Part shown: in pieces, positions 10,741-21,522 of the stretch
Position numbering within the stretch: position 1 is the first letter of the stretch
Layout: each line of letters starts with the position of its first letter
Assembly (NCBI GenBank): GCA_001574975.1
Contig: KQ965783.1
Coordinates: forward strand, 1 to 64,000
DNA length: 64,000 nt
Direction: 5' to 3'
From: Gonapodya prolifera JEL478
Taxonomy: Eukaryota > Monoblepharomycota > Monoblepharidomycetes > Monoblepharidales > Gonapodyaceae
The notes under the pieces: generated by a model
What the model saw: only the letters and a program-made list of their open reading frames with translations
Databases searched by the model: none
Told to the model about the DNA's origin: nothing
Translations under genes and position numbers: made by a program

Positions 10741-11144
10741 GAGTTTGCAAGTTCAGCGGCGGTTTCTTCACGAGTTCGTTGTTTGCTGTGGGCAATGTCA
10801 CCTGTGGCCCATGTGGAACATGTCCTCAGCAACCCAAACAACCATGAGACCGTGGCAAATTCATTGGAAATTCGGCTATTTAAATATAGTAGGATTCATG
10901 TCGTCAACCAAAATAAGTTCGCCCACCCCTCCCGACTGCTCATCTCCAAACCCATGCAACCCCGTGGCGCCGAAGAAACGAAGTGGATGTCAGCTGGCAT
11001 GTCGAAGGGTGAAATTTATCAGCCTTCCTTCGTTCCCAATCCTGCCATGCGACGCTCTGCCAACCGCCGTGGAGAACGGGTGAGAGAAATTCAGATACAT
11101 TAATTGTCCCCAGGGAATGCAAGGACATTTGTATGTACATATAT
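10741..11144 (-). promoter_or_regulatory. Upstream region of the VWA gene with TATA-like box
   Basis: A near-palindromic AT block, TATTTAAATATAG, lies near 10875-10887, about 130 bases upstream of the VWA ATG at 10740. It reads as a TATA box in either direction. The rest of the gap to the end of the Zn2Cys6 gene holds no gene. Confidence 0.4.
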
Positions 11145-13867
11145 TCAAAACTGAGCTTCGCTCATTTCGGATGGGAGAGAAGAAGCTGACATTTCATCTT
11201 CGAACAGCGCTGCCAACCCTCTCCCACTCGGTCCATATGACAGTCTATGCAGCAAGCTATCTGGCTCAAGCGGGCCACCATCGACAGTTGCCGTAGTTGG
11301 ACGTACAAACGCTTCTTGTATGGATGTCCAAACACCTGTTTTCATTCCCCATCTTTCCGAAAGGACTTCGACCAAGTCTAAATCTGGGGAAGGATTCATC
11401 AATCAACATTCGACGGTTTGGGTCCAATCAATGTGGATTATGACTCACGGAGCGAGACTTTGCGTATCAATTCTTGTTCCATTGACTTGTGCAGTTGCTC
11501 CTCAGATCGATCGTCATAATTGGAAATTTGTCGCAATTTCCTGTCACTGCGTGATTAGATCGAGCGTTAGTCCTGCCTGGCTACCACCTGGTAACACACC
11601 TCAACACGGCTGCGTGAACAAATGAGACCATCACTAAAGCCATGCAAATGTGGTATGGATTTGCAGAGTGTAGCTTATCCGCGACGCCAGGACTGATGGG
11701 CTCGTTACCAACCAGTAACTCCACGAGTTGCGTGACCCGGTCCGCACTTTCGACGCACGTGAGAAAGTCGGTAGACATGAGCCACTCGTCGTCGTACACC
11801 ATACTCTGGACATCCCAGCGTCCGTACAGAAGAACCTGCCATGGAAACGACAAAAAGTATGTTTGAAAATGCTTCGCAGGATTGAATCTCGAATGCACTG
11901 ACCTTGTACGTGTAATAAAAGATAAACAACAAGGTAGATGCCTGTTCCAATCTAACACCATCAACTGATCTTTCCATGTCAATTACCTGCTTATCTACGG
12001 TGACAATACTGTCTGGAAGCGCCGCATACCACACGTCAAGCTTGTTGCCAATCATGTCCCTGATCCGCTTCTCGCTCACATCCGTGTCTGCACCGCCTGG
12101 GAACGAAATCCGCGCGAGTCTGTACCTGTTGATCTGGTGCAAAATGGCGAACAGGACAATGGCATACCCCGCGAAGCCTGTGCGCCCCGAGTGGAAGAGC
12201 GATCGCAAGGTTTCAAATGAAGTTGGTGCGTCGGACGCATGACTCAAAGAAGTCGGTGGTTGGGTTACCGCCGGATTCAAGAGTGACCAGGCCAGTTTGA
12301 ACGGAATTGGGGGTGGGGGTGGATGAATGGGGTCAACATAAAGCTGGTCAGGACAGGCTGAAAAAGCAAGCGTCAATGGAGTCCAGGATCATGGTTCAGA
12401 ATTCGATAGCACATACGTAAATGTAATTTGCAGTCGTTCTCGGATAAAGTCGACGCCTTATTGTGCCATGTTGGAACTATGGCTTCGTCGATACTTTGTC
12501 AGGCAATGAGTCAGGTCAAGTTCATTTGGGCTACAAGTGATCATCATTGGACTTACAACAAAGCCCACCAGATTCTTCTGGCTTCTTCTCTCTGCGTCCA
12601 CCCAACTCTCGCGCCGTCGGACATCTCGCAATTGAGTCGTATTGCTTTGGCCTGAGCAACAGCAATTTCCCAATACATGTCGGCAATTCGGAATGTGCGC
12701 ACAGACGACCCAAGGAGAGTACCTGAGATAAACGCTTAGTTGCATGTTGCGTCTCAAACCTCACAAGAACCTTACTTATAAGGCAAACAGCCAGCACTGT
12801 CAGTTGGTCAATTTCCACGCCTCCCCTTTCAAATCCACCATTTCGAATGGTGAAAGTCTGTTTTGCGCTGGTTTCAATTGCAATACACCTCGTCGCCACG
12901 TTCAAAAGATTGCAGGTGAGGTCATCATGACCAATTTGGATGCCTCGACGAGACAGTTCCCCACTATCAAGACGCTTGAGAATGAAGGATCCCATTGCGC
13001 AAACAGCCGGAACAATTGATATGGGAAGCGATCCTTTTGGTGAGGCGGCGCATGAGTTCACCAATTGTGTCAATCGTTGTCGGTTCAAGACGATATTGAA
13101 TGCGTCTTGAAAGTAGAGCAGAAACACGATCGCCAGCTCCATCAACATGGCCTGCGGTGGCATAATAGCCGAATGACTCGTAGAATCTCTATCGGAGGCC
13201 ACGTGAGCCCCGGGCGAGACGAAATTCAAGTGAGGCGTATTCAAGCTGGTGTCCCATTCACGAGAATTGTACGCTCAAGTTACTGGTGGGTTGATCGCGG
13301 AACAACCATAAGAACCTTTGCATCCACGGTCCATTCAAATATGTTTGCGCTGGTGCCAACATATATCTCGAAGGCTGTGTGTTTGCGACGTAAAGCGATG
13401 AAGAAAGGGCGCCGAGAAGTGTTCGTGATAATGTACTCACTTCTCCATCGTTCACCGATTGCACAGGCATTGTTGGAGGAGAGGGATGTCCCAACGATGG
13501 GACATGATTCACCGCAGCCTCCGTAACGATTGTTTCGAGTGTCTTTATCGGGAGAGTACTTGAGCATTCACCTCAGGACGACGCTTTGCATGCTTACATC
13601 GAGGCGAGCACGAAGGGAAACGGGACCTCTCTTCCGTGAAGGCCGATCAAACGTGCAATTGAGACCATCCGCAACGCATCGCCCACAAGGCTTTTGTCCC
13701 AGGCACATGACTTTTTGTTGATGACAATAGTCGCAAGCCTTCGTTGCAACGCGAGTCCATTTTTCCCACAAGAACGCGATCGCTCCTGCTAAAACACTAG
13801 AGCACACCTGAGCTTTTCTCGAGTATGTGAGCGTTTTCCTCCTCTTCATGGTGGGGCGTGTCGGCAA
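11145..13867 (-). CDS. Zn2Cys6 fungal transcription factor
   Basis: The first exon carries a complete binuclear zinc cluster, ACDYCHQQKVMCLGQKPCGRC...C, with the spacing CX2CX6CX5CX2CX7C, followed by a basic RPSRKRGP linker. This is the DNA-binding domain of Gal4-type regulators, which usually bind CGG triplets. The remaining exons (about 13.5 to 11.1 kb) encode a largely helical region of the fungal-specific transcription factor type, with segments such as PISIVPAVCAMGSFIL, GFAGYAIVLFAILHQINRYRLAR and CVESADRVTQLVELL. The protein ends at 11145 with an acidic Ser-rich tail. Several short introns interrupt it and their exact limits were not all fixed. The start used (13867) is the first ATG in frame with the cluster. 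It lies downstream of the ABC exporter on the same strand, so a role in controlling that gene is plausible but inferred from position alone. Confidence 0.9.
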
Positions 13868-14176
13868 GCTGAGATCCCGTTCCTCCGCCGTCCTTCATTC
13901 ATTGTACATTCATTCATCAAGGTACACTGATGGCCGCGCAGTTCGTCACTCACGGCCGAGGAGTGTCCATTTCCGATGCTTAACGGAACAGGGGAGAGGG
14001 TGGGGAGAGTTTTGGATGATCGAACGGACCAAAGGCTTGCGGTTGCTTCTACCTTCCAACAGCTACGTTTATGCACACATTTCTTTTTCCCCCTTCTAGA
14101 TACATATTTCCCCTTGCTTATGGTGCCCCACATGCTTACACGTTTGCCCCGAGGCCTTGTTGCTGGCATAGTTCCC
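13868..14176. other. Spacer between ABC exporter stop and Zn2Cys6 start
   Basis: About 310 bases separating two genes in tandem on the minus strand. It must contain the 3' UTR of the exporter and the promoter of the regulator. No clear TATA box or terminator structure is seen. Confidence 0.5.
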
Positions 14177-17100
14177 TATGAGATTGTACGTGTTTCATCA
14201 TGCGTTCGGCATTCATAAGATAGTGAACGGCAAACACACCAATATATCCCGCGCTTGCTGAGCAATTCACTATGCTTTCCTTGCTCAGCAACAGAACCAC
14301 CCTGGATGAGAATTGTGAAGTATGAAGATGAAGGAAGGAAGAAAGCAAATACAAAAACTCACTTTGATGACATAGATCTTGTCACAATTCTGTACGGTGC
14401 TTAATCGGTGAGCGATCGTTATCGTTGTTCTCCCTGCAAAGAATTTGAATTACAGTCTCTTAAACTGTCAAATGGACTCTTACCGTGGGAAGCGTCTTCC
14501 AAGGCAGCTTGAACAACATGCTCGGATTCCGTATCCAAAGCCGATGTCGCTTCGTCCAAAAGCAACAAATTGGGTTGGCGGATGACTGCTCTTGCTATCG
14601 CAATGCGCTGTTTTTGACCCCCGCTGAGGAGCCCACCACGCTCGCCAACCCGAGTCTGGAATCCATCCGGTAGTTCGTTGATAAACTTGAGTGAATTTGC
14701 TCTGCGCGCTGCTCCTTGGATCTCTTCTTGAGTGGCCGTCTCGCCGTCCGGTTTGCCATAGGAAATGTTCTCCCAAATTGTGCCCTGTTATCATGGATGG
14801 AGATATTTAGCATGAAAAAGACCAAGCGATGTTGCATCACACCTCAAAAAGAACAGGCTCCTGTCCGACAATCGCCATACGCTGGCGAAGCTTCTTGAGG
14901 TTCCATTGACGGACGTCTTCGCCATCAACAGAGACAGAACCTGCTGTTGAATCGTAGAATCGCTCCACAAGAGCCAGCGCGGTGGACTTCCCACATCCTG
15001 AAGAGCCAACAAGTGCAATCGACTGCACATTTACGTGAGTATCCATGCGAACGGAAGCACACAAGTCGACGTACCTTGCCAGAATCTGCTTGCACGTGAA
15101 ATCCCTTGAGCACCGTGGCATTGTTTCTGAATGGATACTTGAACTCAATATCGTGGAACAAGGCATCTCCAGTTGGTTCGGGACATGCGCCTTCGTCGCC
15201 TTGAGCATCAAGTTCTGGTACACGGTCTACAACGTCAAATATTGACAGGGCGGCAATCTGTGCCTTTGCCACAGACGGCATTGTTGCTGTGATGCGGCCA
15301 ATAGATGCAGATGCGAACAGAAGAGACCACACAACATTCTGGACTTGTACTCCTGAATACTCGCCAGACCTGACAAGTGTGCATCCGTACCTGGTAACAA
15401 TATTTCGTGATGAAAAGAAGAGAAAGAGAGAGCGAGGAAATATCTTACCACCAGCCGAATGCCAACACCAAGAATTGTCCACCTGATGCCGCAGCTGCGC
15501 CAAATCCCGAAACAAGTGCTGCCTTCACTACTTTGCGAAATGGTCCGGTGAGGTCCTCCCCGTAAAGATCTTCAAAATACTTTTCCTTGGTCAGCATTGA
15601 GACTGTGATGATATTGGAAATCGCCTGCATCGGAAATTGATCGATGGTGATCAGTCTCTGTCAACGTAGAGTTACGTAGTGAACCAAACGTAACGCACCT
15701 CGCTAGCAATTTTGTTCGTTTCCATCTGATCAATTTGACCCGAGCCAAACGACTGAAGAAACTGTCGGTTCTCAATGTACGCGCCAAAGCCGAGCAGTGG
15801 AAACACGGCCAGGATGGCAAGTGTCAACTTTGACATGGCCATCAGAAAGAAGTTCGGGCGAACAGCACAAGTGGAAAACGCACCTTCCAGCCATTGAAAA
15901 ATGCAATGATGGAACCTGTTGTGATAAAGCTCGGGTAAATTACCGTTGTGGAGAAGGATATAACGATGTGATGCGTACCAGAAACAATAGATGCAACAAA
16001 CTCAACAAGAACCCCAAGCATTTGCCCAAAAAGACCCTTCACTTGTGTGGCGTCCTCTGCAAGCTTTGCAGTAAGAGCTCCTGTGCTTCTCCTTGGGTGG
16101 TCAAAGAATGCAATCTTGCGAGGTAATTTTGTTAGGTTGCCAGTTCTGTCGCCGCAAAGGAAGACTCTCACCTCCTGATAGAGCAAGGCTCTAAAATACG
16201 ACTCGCGTATGCGCATTACCAAGCCTGCAAACGAGTAAAGAGATAAAGAAGGCAGCACATAAAAGATCGAGAAGGGGGCAGTTTCACCTTCCCCACTGAG
16301 AGAGAAAAAGAAAAGATTGATAAAGAACGCTGCTCCATTGACAACCCCCATTGCAAAAAACATCAACGTATAAAGGCGGGATCCACTGACGCAAAGCAAG
16401 GCTATTAGACAGTCCGAAGACAACAATGCAGTTTCGAAAGCCCACTTTCGCAAGTCATCACCCGTCGTAGCAAAGGTGCTAGCCATCCCAGAGAAGAGCA
16501 GAGACGAGACAGGAAAGACTACTCCCATCGTTCCAGCTGCTATACTGCCAATTATCATGAATCCATATTCTGGCGTATTCAGCTGCATCACTCGACGCCA
16601 CGGAGTTGGACGCGCAAGATACTCCGCATCCTCCTTCCTGAGAATCGCCTTTTCCTCGTCTTTCACTCTCTTAATGTCCGGCGCGCTCTTGATGTGTGCC
16701 CCTCTCTTCGGGTTTTCGACTCGAGGAGTCTCCGGCAACTTCTCGTCAGAGTCCGACGCTTCCATCTTCCCACTGGGGACTAACAATATCTGTTCATCGT
16801 TTTCTGGGTCGCTGCTGTCCTCGCTACTTTCATCTGAATCGTTCTTGGCGAGTTCTTGAGCTTGAACCAGAGTCGCATAAACGCCACTTCGTTGCAGTAG
16901 CTCGTTGTGCGTTCCGGATTCAACAATCTTGCCCCGGTGCATAACAATAATCTGTGTCGCATGCTTTACTGTGGACAGTCGATGTGCGATCACAATGGTC
17001 GTGCGGTTCTCTGTAAGGGCGCGTCACGTCATCATTCGAATCTTTTTCTTGGGACAGAGAACTCACCAGAGGCTTGCTCAAGAGCCTTTTGCACTTGCCG

Positions 17101-19603
17101 TTCCGAGGCAGTGTCAAGCGCGGATGTGGCTAAGAAGCATGCGAAAAAGATATCAAAACCCGGAATGAGGGACTGAAAGTGTGCAACGTTGACCAACCTT
17201 CATCCAAAAGCAAAATCTTTGGGTTTGAAACAATTGCTCGCGCGATGGCAATACGTTGCTTAATTTACGAAGATCAACGTCAAATGAGGAAAAACAACGT
17301 AATGAGAGCCCGCTTACTTTCTGCCCACCGGACAACATAGCGCCGCGCTCCCCAACACTTGTATCGATACCATGGGGCAAGTTCCAGATAAAGTCGGCAT
17401 TCGCCATCTTAACGACGTTATGAATCTTCGCATCAAGTGTTTCCTCGTCGTAGGTCGAATGATCATGGAGACCCATAAGAATATTGGAGCGAATAGAGCC
17501 GTCGAACTTGGCAGAAGTTTGAGATAAGCGCACCACGGAAGAGGTAGATACGACACTCACCAGAACAGGCTCCTGGCTGACAATACCAATCTGCTGCCGT
17601 AACCAGCGGACATTCAAGTTCCTTAGATTCTCGCCATCCAGCAGCACCGACCCTGCGTCGGGGTCATACAACCGCTCGATCAACTTGGCGATGGTGCTTT
17701 TGCCGCTCCCACTGGCGCCGACGAGAGCCACGGTCGTACCTGCGTCAACAGTGAGCGAAAAGCCGTCGAGGACTTTGACGTCGTCCCGGCTCGGATAGGT
17801 GAACGCAACGGATCGGAATTCGATAATACCCTTGACGCCGTCCGGTTGCAGGCCATCGTTGGATGAAGAGTCGATGGAAGCGGTTCTGTCGATTGTTTCC
17901 CAGACACGGTACGCGGCTCCAGTGGCGCTCGCGATTGCCTCGATTTCCGGGGCCATCTGAAAGAGTGTTGAGTACTCTTGCGCCCTCGAAACAATGGCAT
18001 GTCTCACCTGGCCAATTGCGTAGACGCCAATAAGCATTGAAAAGAACACCGACATGACTTGGCCACCGTCGTATTCACCAGCATCTATTAGGGTGGTACC
18101 AAACCTGGGGGGCGAAGTTGAAGGTAGTTTCTACAATGAAGCGTCATGCAATAACCTACCAGAGCCCAAATCCGTACAGAATAAACTCCGTCCCAAAAAG
18201 TGACCCCATGCCACCTCCAGTGATGGCCCCAAGCCGGACACCCCACTTGCGGGCTTCCTGGAGTTTTTCCTTGTACTTTTTCGCGTTGCGTTCCTGGCCA
18301 CCAAACGCGGCGACGGTGCGTATGTTGGAAATGGACTGCTCGGCGACGGCGCTGGCGTTCGCGAGGGCTTCTTGCTGTTTCATTGCGGCGCGAGCGAGCC
18401 CGACACCCACTAAGAAAGGGAGTTGGTGAGATGACCACGCGGGACAGCAGTTCAAGCTTGTGCCTACTTGTATGTCCAATGGCGATGAGAAGAGGAAATG
18501 TTGCGGTGAGCACGAGGGACATCTTCCAACCTGCATAAGTGAAGGACAATAATTGAGAGACCGTACAACCGCGAAACCAATCCGACCCCCACCTCTCGTG
18601 TACGCCACCGCGACACCGGTCAAAAACTGCGCGACCGACTGCGCAACGACGCCAAACTTCTCGGCCATGCCGTTCCGGATCAACGTGGTGTCGACTTGCA
18701 GACGGGACGTCAACCCGCCCGTCGAGTTGGACGTCTCGTGCCAGCCAATTTCTTGCCTTAACACGGCGCGGAAGTACTCTTCGCGCATGCGGCGGAGCTG
18801 GCGCTCGGCGGACACAATGAGGCCTGGGTTGAGGGGGGGAATGAAGAACGGGTGTCAGTGAGCTTGGTGCGGGGGAGGTTGTGGTGCGGCGTAGTCTCGG
18901 TACCACTCCACCGCCCATGTCCTTTGGCACATGCAACCCCCCACCCCTGTGATTCTGGCCACGCACATGAGTACTGCAGGTATGCTGTCACGAAAGCTAC
19001 ACACCCAATTGCAGTGTACATGATGATGGCTTGTCGAACTATTGATGACGTGTCGTACAAGAATGTCAGGAGAGAGTGTGTGTCGTGTCACATCAGACTC
19101 TGCACTTCGATCTTGCGAGTGAACTCTCCGCACCTTTGTCGTCAAAGTTTTGCAACTCGGCTTGGCTGCTGGACGTTGGACGAAACGTCACGAGAGCGAG
19201 GATGATTTCGCTAATAGGAATCGCCATGAGAGGTTGCATTGCGCCGTTTGCAGATGCGCAGATGACTCCGACGAAAATCTGAGTAAAGGCCAGTTCAGAA
19301 CTCTACACGCGAGCTCTTGCGAAATGCCAAACTCACGAGGAAGTAATCAAAGGTCTCTGCAAATCGGAAGAGCTGAAAGAAGTTGACCGTGTTCTCCTTC
19401 GGTTTGTCCTCTTTGGCCCCCTTGAACTTCAACGAGAGGAGGGCAAAGATACCCGTCTTCTCATCCGACACGGTGTCCGAGGAATGTGCGTTGAGTTTGG
19501 AGGCTTCGGTGGCCGCGTCTTCGCACGTGGGGACGTCATCCAGAGGGATTTGTACTGCTGGTTTGTCGAGATTGGAGGTGAGGGTGTCGTGAAGCGGTGC
19601 CAT
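14177..19603 (-). CDS. Full-size ABC exporter, ABCB/P-glycoprotein (MDR) type
   Basis: An ATP-driven multidrug or lipid-type efflux pump of the plasma or vacuolar membrane, arranged TMD1-NBD1-TMD2-NBD2. The start MAPLHDTL (19603) opens a hydrophilic N-terminus. TMD1 spans about 19.4-17.9 kb. NBD1 carries Walker [11 protein letters not shown]-loop VSQEPVL, signature LSGGQK, Walker [12 protein letters not shown] (split by an intron near 17.2 kb) and H-loop IAHRLST. An acidic linker with [16 protein letters not shown] lies around 16.8 kb. TMD2 covers about 16.6-15.3 kb. NBD2 carries Walker [45 protein letters not shown] and IAHRLSTV, and the protein ends shortly after [15 protein letters not shown] at 14177. 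All catalytic residues of both ATPase sites look intact. More than a dozen short introns are present. Substrate cannot be read from sequence. Confidence 0.95.
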
Positions 19604-20091
19604 GGTCGACTGCTGTAGTTTCGACTCGAAAAGACGGGTTCTGGAATGAGGGAGGATGGTGTAAGCGTGAGCTTCCTGGAGCTCGGTTGCTCATTGAACG
19701 AGCGATCGCTACCTGAACTCCAAGCACGATGCGATTCCCGATGGTTCCGCTGAATTCGATCCGAAGTGAAGGATTCGTGCGTGGCCATTGAAATATCCAT
19801 CAATGCGCAATGCAGAGTCGGCATCCACGGCAGTACAAGCCACCCGTGGCACTCCCTCAAAATGCCATGAAACTGTTTACCCGGGATCCGCTCTGCTTGC
19901 TCCAACGTGGTTTACAAACAAAAATTGTATTATTCAATCCAGCATTTCAGAAAATTATTTTGCAAAGCGGTTACGCCAGAAAAGGAAGCTCAATTCCCAC
20001 CAAACTCTTAACCACCGCACATCACCATTCCCACCACTCACGCCAACACCCCACCCAGTCTTCACGTCACAGAATCTCGATTACCACCCTT
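19604..20091. promoter_or_regulatory. 5' region of the ABC exporter
   Basis: About 490 bases between the exporter start and the 3' end of the VWA paralogue fragment. CCG triplets are clustered near 19736-19762 but not in a clean palindromic or everted Zn2Cys6 site. No gene is supported. Confidence 0.35.
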
Positions 20092-21180
20092 CTAGCTTGC
20101 ACCTGCGGCCGGCGACTGCGGACCAATGCGGGGCGTCTGCATCAGCCGCATCTGGGTCCTCAAGAGGGCGCCGACACTGCTTCCAACATCATCGCGGCGC
20201 GTGTACAGTGCCGGGCTCGTGTACGGGGACGGCGCGCCGCTCCGGGCTGTGGAGAGCGTGGACCTCATGGTGCCTCCTACAGGTGCCTGCTGTTGCTGCT
20301 GCTGCTGCTGTATCATCTGAGCGAGCGACATCGATGCTTCGAGGGACTGCGGGTTCGTGTGGGCTTGTTGAGCGGCGATTCCTTGGGCTGGGGGGAACGC
20401 GGCGTTGAATCTGCGCATCGTTTCTTGCACCCGGGCCTCCTGTGCCATGATCTTGGCGCGCATCTGTTCTCGTCTCTCGGCGGACGAGAGAGTAAGCCCA
20501 GGTGCGGCAGACGTTGTTGCGGTTGGGGTTAGTGCTGCTGTAGAGGGCGCTCCTCCACCCGCTGGTCTCATGGAGAGTTGCGCCGGCATCAGAGCTTGAA
20601 TCTGTGCCAGAGCTTGCAAGTTGTGGGATGTCGCCGCTGCTCGTCCGAGACCCAAGTTCACAGCTGGACCTCCCGCTACCGGGAGACCCATGTTCACAAC
20701 TGGAGCTAACACATCTGGAAATACACCTTCCCCTGGATACGGCGGTGGCGGATCTAAGGGCACAAAGTATCGCCCAGGCGGTCCACCCCTCCGGGACGGC
20801 AGTGAGCGAGGTCGGGTCGTCGGGCACCGCGACGAAGTCGTCCCGCCCCACCATGGTCACGCGGAACCCCGACAGGGCCTCGAGCGTTGCCGGTGAGACG
20901 GCTGTGTCCAGATCCCCGTCCCGTTGATGCGGCCCTGCAGGGCTTCCAGGAGGGCGCGCAGGCCGTTCGCGAGGAGGGTCGAGTTGGTGTATGTGGGGAA
21001 TGGCATGAGACTGTCAGTGAGGCCCGCGGCTTGCTGAGGGGAAGGAAAGAGGTTGAGAGAGTGTACATGGGGTGCGTGGGTGTAGGAGCAAGCACTCACA
21101 GTGAACCACGTCAGGTCGGGGTTCTTGTGCAGTATTGGCACAATGGTGACATTGAGGCTCTCTATGACGTTGTTCAGGAC
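20092..21180 (-). pseudogene. 5'-truncated paralogue of the VWA gene
   Basis: Homologous to exons 3-4 and the tail of the VWA gene at 9.3-10.7 kb. It contains VLNNVIESLNVTIVPIL, HKNPDLTWFT, an intron at the same position, QAAGLTDSL, LANGLRALLEALQGR, then LEALSGFRVTMVGRDDF, PPPPYPGEG, a Gln-rich run (QQQQQQQQ) and YTSPALYTRRDDV with LLRTQMRLMQTPR. The VWA domain and its MIDAS exons are absent; the Dicer 3' end follows instead. Relative to the full copy, the frame shifts once after RINGT and back again after AVPE, so about 130 bases read in a different frame and the two breaks compensate. The retained intron shows a DNA-level duplication, not a retrocopy. Nucleotide identity over the best block (20930-21035 against 9865-9965) is about 85-90% by eye. 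Confidence 0.75.
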
Positions 21181-21522
21181 CTGACATTTGGATGAGAGGA
21201 AAAAAGAGGACAGCATAGAGGTAAAGAGAAAGAGCAAGTTGCCGTCGGGGGAAAAACTGAAATTGTTCAACTTCGTCTGTGCAACATGAATTTCCGCTAG
21301 AATACACTGGTAATTGTACACTCCAAATATGTCCGCCTGAAATTTGCATTGTTCTGGGGCAGGACTGATTTTGTCCGCACGTGATGTGCATGTAATTTCA
21401 TTTTCCTTCCCCCATTTTCGCTGAGAATTCATCATTTTATTATGTCATTGATCAAGAAAGAGGAAATCTGATTATGTCACAGGAATATAGAGCGCGTAAT
21501 CGAATGCATCCAACTCCACCAA
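21181..21522. other. Spacer between VWA paralogue fragment and Dicer 3' end
   Basis: AT-rich, about 340 bases. A minus-strand frame is open into the paralogue exon from about 21435, but it has no similarity to the VWA exons and is probably chance. Confidence 0.4.

Noticed and set aside
19429-19905. Extension of the ABC exporter upstream of 19603
   Set aside because: The overlapping minus-strand frame is not in phase with the conserved N-terminus and has no family similarity.
21187-21435. An alternative first exon for the VWA paralogue
   Set aside because: It has no similarity to the VWA domain, is AT-rich, and the open frame is short enough to be chance.
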